From: Denitrovibrio sp.
GTDB lineage: Bacteria > Chrysiogenota > Deferribacteres > Deferribacterales > Geovibrionaceae
Reading direction: 5' to 3'
Assembly (NCBI GenBank): GCA_002869185.1
Contig: PKTN01000001.1
Span: forward strand, 682,001-746,000
Length of the DNA stretch: 64,000 nucleotides
The translations under genes and the position numbers were made by a program. Of this stretch, positions 27,809 to 37,975 are shown piece by piece. The notes below the pieces were generated by a model. It worked only from the letters and a program-made list of their open reading frames with translations, was not told the origin of the DNA and ran no database searches. The number at the start of each line of letters is the position of its first letter. The stretch's first letter is position 1.

Positions 27809-30800
27809 ATGAAAATACTTAAACCTGGTCTTAAATTTAAAATTCTTGCACTCATTATGATTTTTATAAGTTCATCTGCTTTAATATTAATTTTAAGCAC
27901 ATACATAAAGTTGCGCAATGACATTTATATAAAGAATGCTGAGGTTTTTCAGACATTTACAAACACATTCTATAGCGAGCAAGATATTGTTATTAAAAAA
28001 TATTCTATGTCACTCGACATCCTCTTTGAAAACAAACTCATTATAAATGCTTTCAAACAACGTGATAGACAAAAACTAAAATCGTATATAGACGATTTTT
28101 ACAACAATAGGCTAAAACACTTCTACGACATAGAACAATTTCAATTTCATATCCCTCCAGCAAAAAGCTTTTACAGAGCTCATGCACCTACTAAATACAA
28201 TGACGACTTATCTACATTTAGAAAGACTGTAGTGCTAGCAAATATGAATAAAAATATGGTCGCTGGGATAGAGCTTGGCAGAGCAGGTTTAGGACTTAGG
28301 GTTGTTAAACCTGTATGGAGTAATTACGACTTTTTAGGAACAGTTGAGCTTGGTGGCAACATAGAGGATCTATTATCCACTCCAGCAAACTCCACTGGAG
28401 TAGAGTATGCTGTTGGTGTCTATATTAAATCTCTACAAAAGTCAAAATTCTTTTATCATGACGAAAATAAGTATGCTTACCAAGACATGCATATTTATAA
28501 TTACTCATCAAACCTAATGAATACAATAATAACTTCTGGTTACATGGATAATGAGAACAAGATTATTCAGATAAATGAAAAATATTACATGGTTAACAAA
28601 ATTCCTTTGAAAGACTTTTCTGCACAACAGATAGGTTTCATAATGCTTAGTAGAGACACGACCAAAGAAGTTTTAGCGATAAAAAGAGAACTTATTAAGC
28701 AAATATTAATAATCTTCTCTTACGCAATTGCCGCTATATCCCTGCTTACTTCAGTTCTGGTTAAATTGATATTTAACCCTCTAGAGAAGATCACTAAACA
28801 TATCTCCTCAGTCAAAACAGAAAGAGCCTTACCTATTGATCCTATTATAATTAAAGGTGACTCAGAGATCACTATGCTAGCTCAGGCTTATAACTATTTA
28901 AGTCAAAAACTTGCTGAGAGTTTTGAACAAATCAATAATCAAATGAATGAAATACAGATCATCAATACCAGTCTCGAAAAACGCGTACAAGACCGTACAA
29001 CAAAGCTTGAAGAGACAAACACTAGACTCACTAACGCACTTAAAGAGATTCAGCTCTCCAATGAAGCTAAAAGTGAGTTTCTGGCTAGCATGAGTCATGA
29101 AATAAGAACTCCAATGAATGCTGTATTAGGTCTTAGCTATCTCCTCATGCAGACCGAGCTGACCTGCAAGCAATACGATTATATCAACAAGATTAGGAAC
29201 TCAGCTAATTTGCTTCTAGAGATTATCAATGACGTACTGGATTTTTCAAAGATTGAAGCTGGCAAACTAGAATTAGAACTAGCTCCATTCAACCTAAAAG
29301 AAAACCTTTTGAAGCTCTCTAGTATGCTCGAAATATCGCTCAGTAAAAAAGATGTTAAACTTATTGTTGAGATTGATGAAAAGATACCTCAATACCTTGT
29401 TGGAGACTCCTTAAGGATTACCCAAGTAATTAATAATTTGGGAACCAATGCCACCAAGTTCACTGAAAAAGGGTCAATAAAGATAAACGTAAAACTTCTA
29501 ACAAAAAATGATGAATACGCGAAAATTATTATCACTGTAGTCGACACAGGTATTGGGATACCTGCCGACAAAATACCTATACTTTTTGATTCTTTTACTC
29601 AGGTAAAAAGACAAAACCAAAAGAAAATTGGTGGTTCAGGGCTAGGTCTTTCAATATCAAAGAGGATACTTGATGCTATGAACTCAGATATTACTGTTGA
29701 AAGCACCGAAGGGGAAGGCTCTACATTTACCTTCGCCCTCACCTTAGGTATAGCAAAACAGAGTGAAATTCAGAATATCATCACTGAGAACCAGGTTTTC
29801 CTCCATAGAAGAATTCTGGTATGTGAAGACACCTATAATACGCCTCTAGATATCCCCTCTTTCTTTAGAGAGAACCTTGCTGATGTTTTATCAGTATCCT
29901 CTCAAACAGACCTAATAAAACATATAGGAAAAAACATCGACTGTGACGGTAAACTACTATTTGATCTTATTGTTGCTGATAGTAAATTTATAGATTCCAA
30001 TTTCTTCGATTCTATTGCATCTGTTGAAACTCTTAACGATAACATTATATCAACTCCTATATTGTTAGTTAAAAGTAGTCCACTTATTCGACCGCAACTT
30101 GGCGACAACTCTAATGGATTTAAGATATTTGAAATCTTATATAGTGATTTTTATGAGAAAATACCTAGTTTGTATTCTCAGATGCAAAATTTCGATGATG
30201 TCATTCAACCAAACCTAGATTGCTTCAAGAATAGCAAGCAATCAAAAAGTGACCTAAAAGTTCTTATCGTTGATGATAATGATATAAATTTACAAGTCAT
30301 CACTGAATTCGCAGAGATTCTAGGGCTCCAATATAAAACAGCACGAAACGGATATGATGCGATCAAACAGCTAGAAGAAGAAAAATATAATATAGTATTT
30401 ATGGATATTATTATGCCAGAGATGGATGGAATCACTGCAACCAAACATATCCGCAGAAGCTCACTTAATAAGTCCACCCCTATATACGCACTGTCGGCAA
30501 GCACTATGCCAAATGACATTGAAAAATGTAGACATGCTGGCATGAGCGGTCACATTGCAAAACCAGTAAAAATTCAAGATATAACTCAAGCAATTAATGA
30601 CTGTATAGGTAAAACACCAATTGCATCTATTGAACAATCTTCTGAGAAAGAAGACTATACTCTTCCTGATCCTTCTGAATATTTAGATACAGATTTAGGT
30701 TTATCATACTTAAATGGAAATAAAAAATTGTACCACGAGCTACTCTTTAAATATTTCAAACAATACGGGGATATCGTCTTAAAGTCTGAAGAGCAAGTGT

Positions 30801-31018
30801 CAAATAACGCCTCAGAAAAGAACAAAATATTCTTCCATACCCTTAAGGGAGTGACCAGAACAATAGGTGCGACCCAATTAAGTATGGCTTCAGAGGCTAT
30901 TGAAAATATGATAGACAGGGGTGAATCGATAAAAGATACTCATGAACTTGAAAATTTCACAAAAGCAGCTTCAAGCCTAGAAAAAATAATTAAAGAGTTC
31001 TTCGCAGATAAAGGATGA
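27809..31018 (+). CDS. Hybrid sensor histidine kinase (HisKA-HATPase-REC-HPt)
   Basis: SHEIRTPMNAVLGLSYLL; GTGIGIPADKIPILFDSF; YNIVFMDIIMPEMDGI; FFHTLKGVTRTIGATQLS HPt. Confidence 0.95.
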   Translation: MKILKPGLKFKILALIMIFISSSALILILSTYIKLRNDIYIKNAEVFQTFTNTFYSEQDIVIKKYSMSLDILFENKLIINAFKQRDRQKLKSYIDDFYNNRLKHFYDIEQFQFHIPPAKSFYRAHAPTKYNDDLSTFRKTVVLANMNKNMVAGIELGRAGLGLRVVKPVWSNYDFLGTVELGGNIEDLLSTPANSTGVEYAVGVYIKSLQKSKFFYHDENKYAYQDMHIYNYSSNLMNTIITSGYMDNENKIIQINEKYYMVNKIPLKDFSAQQIGFIMLSRDTTKEVLAIKRELIKQILIIFSYAIAAISLLTSVLVKLIFNPLEKITKHISSVKTERALPIDPIIIKGDSEITMLAQAYNYLSQKLAESFEQINNQMNEIQIINTSLEKRVQDRTTKLEETNTRLTNALKEIQLSNEAKSEFLASMSHEIRTPMNAVLGLSYLLMQTELTCKQYDYINKIRNSANLLLEIINDVLDFSKIEAGKLELELAPFNLKENLLKLSSMLEISLSKKDVKLIVEIDEKIPQYLVGDSLRITQVINNLGTNATKFTEKGSIKINVKLLTKNDEYAKIIITVVDTGIGIPADKIPILFDSFTQVKRQNQKKIGGSGLGLSISKRILDAMNSDITVESTEGEGSTFTFALTLGIAKQSEIQNIITENQVFLHRRILVCEDTYNTPLDIPSFFRENLADVLSVSSQTDLIKHIGKNIDCDGKLLFDLIVADSKFIDSNFFDSIASVETLNDNIISTPILLVKSSPLIRPQLGDNSNGFKIFEILYSDFYEKIPSLYSQMQNFDDVIQPNLDCFKNSKQSKSDLKVLIVDDNDINLQVITEFAEILGLQYKTARNGYDAIKQLEEEKYNIVFMDIIMPEMDGITATKHIRRSSLNKSTPIYALSASTMPNDIEKCRHAGMSGHIAKPVKIQDITQAINDCIGKTPIASIEQSSEKEDYTLPDPSEYLDTDLGLSYLNGNKKLYHELLFKYFKQYGDIVLKSEEQVSNNASEKNKIFFHTLKGVTRTIGATQLSMASEAIENMIDRGESIKDTHELENFTKAASSLEKIIKEFFADKG

Positions 31019-31117
31019 TAGGAATTTTTTTCTTATCCTCTGATAGCCTATATGCACAATGACCGACATATAACTATATGTTATTGATATGTAAAAGATC
31101 TAGTTTTATAGAATCTT

Positions 31118-31133
31118 TGGCACCCTCCTTGCT
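31118..31133 (+). promoter_or_regulatory. Predicted sigma-54 promoter
   Basis: TGGCAC-CCTCC-TTGCT matches the -24/-12 consensus; 33 bp upstream of the 31166 start codon with an AAGGAGG RBS. Confidence 0.8.
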
Positions 31134-31165
31134 TTTAAAACTTTACTAAGTTCAAGGAGGAAAAA

Positions 31166-31390
31166 ATGTTTGATTTTAAACTTTTTACCCAAACTGAAGA
31201 AGAGAGAGTAAAGCAACTGACAGGTATAGCAAACTTACACATATCTATAGCAAGAGAACTCATGTCGTCTGAGCGCCCTCTATCAAGAGATGAAATGGAA
31301 AGTATGTTAGAGCTTCTTATAACTGCAAACGAAGCAAAACATTTAGCACAAAAGCTCAAAACAGATGTTGAAACCGAGGAGTCTGCGTGA
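31166..31390 (+). CDS. Small hypothetical helical protein
   Basis: 74 aa with strong RBS (aaggagg). Confidence 0.7.
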   Translation: MFDFKLFTQTEEERVKQLTGIANLHISIARELMSSERPLSRDEMESMLELLITANEAKHLAQKLKTDVETEESA

Positions 31391-31425
31391 TATCTTGCAC
31401 TTACCATTTTTTATAGAGGTAAGAC

Positions 31426-31836
31426 ATGAAAAAGCTGCTCGCTCCACTTATTGTTTTAATCATTGTTGGCGTTGTAATTACATTTGCTATTATGCCAAGT
31501 ACACCTGCGGCAACAGAAAAACTTAAAACAGAGATTAGTTCTGCTATCAATAGCGGAAAAGTTGTTTTTTTACAATTAAGCTCCTCGGGTTGTGTTACTT
31601 GCAGAAAAATGAAGCCAGAAGTTGAAAAAGCTATCTCAACTTATAATAATAAACCATACGTTGAGATAATAAATATTGATGTTAATTCCCATTCATCTTT
31701 AGCTTCACAATATGCTGTCACAGGCGTACCTACTCAAGTTATTTTGGATAAAAATGGTAAAGAAGCCTTCAGAAATATGGGATATATGTCCTTTGACAGT
31801 ATAAAATCTACCATAAACAGAATTACTAACAAGTAA
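31426..31836 (+). CDS. Membrane-anchored thioredoxin-like protein
   Basis: N-terminal TM; SSSGCVTCRKMKPEVEKAI; cis-Pro region TGVPTQVILD. Confidence 0.9.
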   Translation: MKKLLAPLIVLIIVGVVITFAIMPSTPAATEKLKTEISSAINSGKVVFLQLSSSGCVTCRKMKPEVEKAISTYNNKPYVEIINIDVNSHSSLASQYAVTGVPTQVILDKNGKEAFRNMGYMSFDSIKSTINRITNK

Positions 31837-32026
31837 TTATCAAACAACGAACAACAACAAATATTTCATATTGTCCAATAAGTACTATCATTGGTATTAT
31901 TCACAATAATTGAATATTGTAATATTTGCAATTAAGACTATATTAATCGCATATTTAGTGTGTTAATTATTTATTGCTCTTTTCTTTTTTTTACTGTAGT
32001 AAACCAACTAGTCTAATAGGAATAAT

Positions 32027-33286
32027 ATGGAACAAGATACAAATATTTTTAATTTGGTTGAAGAAGGTAACGTAATAACCTTGTTTCAACCTATCGTAAG
32101 TCTTAAAGATAAAAGGGTCATTGGATTTGAAGCTTTGTCTCGCGGTATTTGCTCAAACACTGGTCGTGTTATAAAGCCATTAGAGCTTTTTAATATTGCT
32201 CGTTCTGAGGGCTGTGACATTGAACTTGATAATCTATGCCGTAAGACTGCGCTCACTTCTTTCAAAAGTATACCAAACTACGATCAGTTCATACTATTTC
32301 TAAATTTAGATACATCTGTAATTAACAATAATGACGAAAATTCAAAGATTAACACTATAGAACTTACAGACAAACTTGGGCTTGATTACTCATCAATATC
32401 ACTTGAAATTGTAGAGTCTAAAATAGATAACGAATCAACTTTAGCAGAGTTTGTAGATCACTACAGAAAACTAGGATACTATGTATCACTAGACGATTTT
32501 GGTGCGATGCATTCAAACATGAACCGCATCATGACATCTAAGCCTGACATAATTAAAATTGATATGGATCTTATACGTTCTGTTTCTGTTAATTATTATC
32601 AGCAATCAATCATCAGCTCAATTATTGAGTTAGCAAGAAAGACAGGAGCACTCACACTCGCAGAAGGGCTAGAGACCCCCGAGGACATCATAAAGTGCTA
32701 CGAGTTAGGGATTGACCTATACCAAGGCTTTTATTTCTATAAACCTTGCGTAGACATTCACACTAACTTCCCTTTTATAATGGCAAAAATAGACTATCTC
32801 GTGTTAATGATAAAAAATAAACTTAAAGAAAACGTTCTTATTAGAAATAACCAGCACTCTGGATTTGACTTCATTGTTGACCTACTTAAGCGTGACTCTG
32901 TTTCAAAATCCCAAGAAGAATATTTCAAATACTTACTAAAACAGATACCTAACTTCGAAGAGATCGAAAGGGTCTTTTTGTTAGACTCTAAAGGTCAACA
33001 GACTATGGATTCTATAAATAACATAGGCAGTATTTCCAAGAAGAGCAAATCGTTCCTTAAGCTTTATGAAAACAACTCTGATCACTCACTTAAAGAGTAC
33101 TTTTATTATCTTGGTAAAATCGACTCAGATAAGTTTTATACTGATACTTACCTCTCTAATGCCACGGGCAGGATTCTCAGAACTATGTCTTGTACTGTAG
33201 AACTTCAGAATGAGCCACACATCTTATGTGTTGAGTTCGTAGATAGTGCTGCAGATAACTATAATTTAAAAAAGGTTGGTACTTAG
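32027..33286 (+). CDS. EAL-domain protein (c-di-GMP phosphodiesterase)
   Basis: GFEALSRG, LDDFGAMHSNMNRI, KPDIIKIDMDL, AEGLE, QGFYF. Confidence 0.93.
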   Translation: MEQDTNIFNLVEEGNVITLFQPIVSLKDKRVIGFEALSRGICSNTGRVIKPLELFNIARSEGCDIELDNLCRKTALTSFKSIPNYDQFILFLNLDTSVINNNDENSKINTIELTDKLGLDYSSISLEIVESKIDNESTLAEFVDHYRKLGYYVSLDDFGAMHSNMNRIMTSKPDIIKIDMDLIRSVSVNYYQQSIISSIIELARKTGALTLAEGLETPEDIIKCYELGIDLYQGFYFYKPCVDIHTNFPFIMAKIDYLVLMIKNKLKENVLIRNNQHSGFDFIVDLLKRDSVSKSQEEYFKYLLKQIPNFEEIERVFLLDSKGQQTMDSINNIGSISKKSKSFLKLYENNSDHSLKEYFYYLGKIDSDKFYTDTYLSNATGRILRTMSCTVELQNEPHILCVEFVDSAADNYNLKKVGT

Positions 33287-34535
33287 TCCAATGAACCTTA
33301 CAAACACATCAGTTATCAGCAAAATTATCTTAGAAGAATCGCTTCTAATAGAATTTCAACCGATTGTCAGTCTAAAGCTCAAAAAGACTGTAGGTGTAGA
33401 AGCACTCTCAAGGGGCATCCACCCAGAAACCAAAGAGATTATTCCACCGATTCAACTATTCAAAGAGGCAGATGAACAAAACCTCACAGTCGAACTAGAC
33501 CGACTTTGCAGAAAGAAAGCAATTTCAGAATTTGCAAAATATAAACACTCTAAAGATATGGTACTTTTCTTAAACTTCGATCCAGCAGTTCTTGATATTG
33601 CATCACCATCTGATAAATCATGGACCAAAATTTATGCTGACGAAGCTGATCTGGACTATAACAACATAGCAGTTGAGATTACTGAATCCCAGATTGAAAA
33701 CAATTATAAGCTTGAGCAGATTTCAGAAAAATATTCTAACCTTGGCATGTTCGTTGTTTTAGATGACTTTGGGGCACTACACTCAAACTTGAACAGACTC
33801 ATCATCTCTAAACCTGACATTATTAAGATTGATAGACAGCTGGTACATAATGTCAGCGAAAGCTATTACCAGCAATCAATCATTAAATCTATTATAGACT
33901 TAGGTAAAAAGATAGGTTCGCTCACTCTGGCTGAAGGCGTAGAAAATAAAGAGGATGTTCTAAAGTGCCACGAGCTTGGTGCTGACCTCTTCCAAGGCTT
34001 CTACTTTGCAAGACCTCAAAGTGTAGAGCGTCTTGAGTCTTTCCAGACTAAAACCACAATGGATATGATATCTCACGATATAAAAGGATACATGTCTGCA
34101 AACATAGAGGATAAAAAGAAACAACACTCTAAGTTCGAAAAAGTTTTTAATGAAATAATGACTTATATTACAGACTGCGACGAATGCTGTTTTAGAGAGA
34201 AGATCGCAGAAGCAGTAAAAATATTCAGAGATATAGAATGTATTTATGTATTAGATGAAAATGGAATACAGATAGGCGAAACTGTTTGCGGATTTGAGCT
34301 TAATTTCTCAGATAACAATCTCTTTCACCCATCAAAAGCTAATACTGACCACTCTCTTAAAGAGTATTTCTACTACATAAGTAGTCTTAATCTGAACACA
34401 TATTACACTGATCCATACATTTCACTAGCTACAGGCATCCTTTGCCGTACAATGGCTAGAAAATTCACATGCAGAGGTAAAAGCTATGTCCTTTGCATCG
34501 ATTTCATCGACACCAACTACTGCCAGCTCTTTTAA
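33276..34535 (+). CDS. EAL-domain protein, tandem paralogue
   Basis: 419 aa, same length and architecture as the preceding gene; VEALSRG, LDDFGALHSNLNRL, KIDRQL, AEGVE, QGFYF. Confidence 0.93.
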   Translation: MVLSPMNLTNTSVISKIILEESLLIEFQPIVSLKLKKTVGVEALSRGIHPETKEIIPPIQLFKEADEQNLTVELDRLCRKKAISEFAKYKHSKDMVLFLNFDPAVLDIASPSDKSWTKIYADEADLDYNNIAVEITESQIENNYKLEQISEKYSNLGMFVVLDDFGALHSNLNRLIISKPDIIKIDRQLVHNVSESYYQQSIIKSIIDLGKKIGSLTLAEGVENKEDVLKCHELGADLFQGFYFARPQSVERLESFQTKTTMDMISHDIKGYMSANIEDKKKQHSKFEKVFNEIMTYITDCDECCFREKIAEAVKIFRDIECIYVLDENGIQIGETVCGFELNFSDNNLFHPSKANTDHSLKEYFYYISSLNLNTYYTDPYISLATGILCRTMARKFTCRGKSYVLCIDFIDTNYCQLF

Positions 34536-35437
34536 TCTTTTAGGCTACCCTGAGTTATCACAAGCTTCATCATACGATCACGTAGTTTCTGCTCGAAAAT
34601 CCCTTTATTATTAGGCCAATCAGGTGCGATAAGCGTATCACCAGCAGCATCACCAACTATCCTAGAGATCACAACATCATCATTCAATCTGCCAATTGAT
34701 TCTGCAAGTATATCAATATATTAATCCTCAGTTAGCATCTCAACTTCGCCATTGGCATACATCTCAGCCAACTTTGTCCCTTTAACAACGTGCAGGTGAT
34801 GGAACTTAACCGAGTGGATTTTGAGATCATTAATGAGCTTTATTGAGTTAATCATATCCTCTCTGGAGTCCCCTGGCAGACCGAGTATCAGGTGTGCACA
34901 GGTTTTGATGTCATATCTATGAGTCAGCTCTACTGCATCTACGAAATCCTGTACTGTATGACCTCTATTTATATCAATGAGTGTCTCGTCATTCGATGAT
35001 TGGAGGCCGTACTCGATAACAACTTCGTACCTTTCGGTCAAGGTTTGAAGATATGCTAGCTTAACCTCATCTATGACATCTGGACGTGTCCCTATATGGA
35101 TCGCGACTATTCCATCATCGACCAAAGATGCATCGATTCGTCCTTTGATTGTGGCAAGGTCGCCATATGTATTTGAGTAAGATTGAAAGTATACGATGTA
35201 TTTGTTTATATTACGTTTTTTCAACTTTTCGATACGTGCTGTTACCTGATCTTGTATCTTCCCTTGCTCTGCTCCGTCGAATGAGTCCACACTACAATAA
35301 ATACAACCACCCTCACCCTTATGTCCGTCTCTATTAGGACAGGTAAAACCAGCTTCCACTGGGACTTTCCAAACCTTTCCACCAAAACGATTCTTAAGGT
35401 ATTCGCTAAACTTAAAATATAGGGATTTATCTGTCAC
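34532..35437 (-). pseudogene. YhcC/TIGR01212-type radical SAM protein with in-frame TAA at 34721-34723
   Basis: ORF 34721..35437 (CPNRDGHKGEGGCIYCSVDSF) ends at TAA but the frame continues YIDILAESIGRLNDDVVISRIVGDAAGDTLIAPDWPNNKGIFEQKLRDRMMKLVITQGSLKD*, the expected C-terminal part of this family. Confidence 0.88.
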
Positions 35438-35560
35438 ATGTCACCAACTGATATTTTTTGTAATTGAAGCATATTTTACCCATATAATCCATCACAACCG
35501 CTTGTAATTATTACAGTAATGTTTTAAATTGACCATATATATGTATTAAAGAGGATTATA

Positions 35561-35743
35561 ATGATTAAACAACAACTTCTTGATGTACTCGCCTGCCCAA
35601 AATGCAAAGGTGATATCCGTGTATCAACTAAAGAAGATTACATAGTTTGCGACTCCTGCAAGCTTTTATACGAGATTAGAGAAGATATTCCTGTAATGCT
35701 TGTTGATGAAGCAAAGCAGGTTGAAGACACTTCAGGATACTAA
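35561..35743 (+). CDS. Trm112/YcaR-family zinc-ribbon protein
   Basis: LLDVLACPKCKGDIRV...CDSCKLLYEIREDIPVMLVDEA. Confidence 0.93.
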   Translation: MIKQQLLDVLACPKCKGDIRVSTKEDYIVCDSCKLLYEIREDIPVMLVDEAKQVEDTSGY

Positions 35744-35770
35744 CCAACTCTCCCCTTTTTAAAGGAGCAC

Positions 35771-37324
35771 ATGATGGAAATTTTAAACTCTTCACAGATG
35801 GCACAGGCTGACGCTTATACCATCAAAGAGGTCGGCGTACCGTCGATCGTATTGATGGAAAATGCTGCTATCTCAGTTTTAGATGAGATACTCGAGCGTA
35901 TACCAGATATTATAAACGCTGCTGTCGTGGCTGGTGTTGGTAATAATGGCGGTGATGGATTTGCTATTGCAAGACAGCTATTAAACCTCGGCATATCATG
36001 TGACGTTTTCCTTGCTTGTGACGAGTCAGAGCTTAAGGGTGACGGGCTTATAAACTATAATATTCTCAAAAGCTATGAGGCTGACATTCATATTCTATGT
36101 CACTCAGAACAGAATGACGGTTCAAAGCATGGCAGCGTAAATATTTCATTCGATGAGTATGACGTAACCATTGACGCACTATTCGGCACTGGGCTATCTA
36201 GACCACTAGAAGGCTTTTTTGCTTCACTTGTTGAGCAGATAAATAATACATCTTCATTTGTTGTCGCTGTAGATATACCTAGTGGTCTATCTGGTGACAC
36301 ACATAATGTTATCGGCGAATGTATTGAAGCAGACCTTACAGTCACTTTCGCTAGACCTAAATACCCACACGCACTATTTCCTGCAAGGGGGGTGTGTGGA
36401 GAGATCGTTGTCACAGAGATTTCTATCCCAGATTTAGCCGTGGATACAGTAGACTGTACAACATTTCTCCTTGATGAAGACGAACTTCCTTCATTCCCTG
36501 AAAGGGAAGAGGATAGCCATAAAGGTGATCACGGGCACGCAGTTATCATAGGGGGGTCAGCGGGTAAATCTGGTGCTGTTTTTATGGCATCCAGAGCTTG
36601 TGCAAGGGTAGGAGCAGGTCTTACAACAACAGCGGTTCCATCAGGTCTTATGCAAGCGGCTGAGACTGTTAATGCAGAAATAATGACTGTCTCTGTGGGT
36701 AAAAAATCGCACTTCGAAGAGAATGGGATTGATGAACTTGTTAAATTTCTTAAAGACAAAACAGTTTGTGCTGTTGGCCCTGGAATTGGAACTCATGAAG
36801 ATACATCAGATTTCATAGACGAGCTTATACACAAAACAAAATTACCTATCATCATAGATGCTGACGGAATTAACCTGCTCAAGAAGAGTTCATACAAAAA
36901 GCTGAAAAACAGATGCATTCTCACTCCTCACATAGGTGAATTTGCGAAGTTAATAGGCAAGAGCAAAGAGGAAGTCCTAACCAATAGGGTTGAGCTAGCG
37001 AAAGAGTTTGCCATAGAAAACGAAGTAATTCTCGTTCTAAAGAGTGCTGACACTATCATTGCTATCCCTGAAGGCTTCGTCTTCATAAATATCACAGGAA
37101 CACCAGCACTCGCAAAAGGTGGGAGTGGAGATTGCCTTACTGGGCTTATTACAGGATTTGTAGCTCAGGGATTTGAGTTAGCTGATGCGGCTTGTCTCGG
37201 GGCATACACACTCGGCAGGACAGCAGAATTAGTATCTGAGGATATGAACGAAAAATCTATCCTCACAACCGACATAATAGAAAATATATGGAAAACAATA
37301 GATGAACTTGAAGAGAACTCTTAA
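35771..37324 (+). CDS. nnr: Bifunctional NAD(P)H-hydrate epimerase / ADP-dependent dehydratase
   Basis: NGGDGFAIARQL epimerase motif; GHAVIIGGSAGKSGAVFMA and GTPALAKGGSGDCLTGLI dehydratase motifs. Confidence 0.96.
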   Translation: MMEILNSSQMAQADAYTIKEVGVPSIVLMENAAISVLDEILERIPDIINAAVVAGVGNNGGDGFAIARQLLNLGISCDVFLACDESELKGDGLINYNILKSYEADIHILCHSEQNDGSKHGSVNISFDEYDVTIDALFGTGLSRPLEGFFASLVEQINNTSSFVVAVDIPSGLSGDTHNVIGECIEADLTVTFARPKYPHALFPARGVCGEIVVTEISIPDLAVDTVDCTTFLLDEDELPSFPEREEDSHKGDHGHAVIIGGSAGKSGAVFMASRACARVGAGLTTTAVPSGLMQAAETVNAEIMTVSVGKKSHFEENGIDELVKFLKDKTVCAVGPGIGTHEDTSDFIDELIHKTKLPIIIDADGINLLKKSSYKKLKNRCILTPHIGEFAKLIGKSKEEVLTNRVELAKEFAIENEVILVLKSADTIIAIPEGFVFINITGTPALAKGGSGDCLTGLITGFVAQGFELADAACLGAYTLGRTAELVSEDMNEKSILTTDIIENIWKTIDELEENS

Positions 37325-37724
37325 GGGTACTGGCGAAACAGAAAATTTTGCTAAAGAGATAGCTAAAGATTTACAAAACAGAGTCATCCTTATGAATGGC
37401 GACCTAGGGGCTGGCAAAACTTTTTTTACTAAGGTCGTAGCAGAATACTATAACTGTGACGACACGAGCAGCCCTACCTTTACGCTACACCAAAGGTATG
37501 AAGGTGATATAACTATCCACCATTTTGACCTTTATAGGCTCAAGTCTGAGTATGAGCTAGACAATATAGGCTTTTTTGAATATATAGACAGTGGCGATAC
37601 CTGTTTTATCGAGTGGGCAGACAAGTTTAATTTAAAGGATGAGCTTGAAAAATACACCGAAATCACTATAACTGTAGATAACCCAAATGACCGTACAATA
37701 ACTGTGACAAGTTTTGGGGATTAA
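37302..37724 (+). CDS. tsaE: tRNA threonylcarbamoyladenosine biosynthesis ATPase
   Basis: MNGDLGAGKTFFTKVVAE Walker A; SPTFTLHQRYEG; HFDLYRL. Confidence 0.95.
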   Translation: MNLKRTLKGTGETENFAKEIAKDLQNRVILMNGDLGAGKTFFTKVVAEYYNCDDTSSPTFTLHQRYEGDITIHHFDLYRLKSEYELDNIGFFEYIDSGDTCFIEWADKFNLKDELEKYTEITITVDNPNDRTITVTSFGD

Positions 37725-37735
37725 GGAAACTATAA

Positions 37736-37975
37736 ATGATACAAATAAAACCAGAAATGTGCCCCTATTGTGGGGAGAAAAGGCTCGAAGAACTTCAGCC
37801 GACAGAGGTTGTTATCGACGATACCCTCTGGACAATACATCATTACGAATGCCAGTTCTGCACAGAGGTCTTTGATAAGATAATTACAGAGGGTCAGGTT
37901 CAGTTTGACCTATTCTCTGAAGAGCTCGGATCTGGAAGCGATGAGGACGATAGTGAAGAAAAATTCAGTCACTGA
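37736..37975 (+). CDS. Zinc-ribbon hypothetical protein
   Basis: CPYCGEKRL...CQFCTEVFDK. Confidence 0.75.
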   Translation: MIQIKPEMCPYCGEKRLEELQPTEVVIDDTLWTIHHYECQFCTEVFDKIITEGQVQFDLFSEELGSGSDEDDSEEKFSH

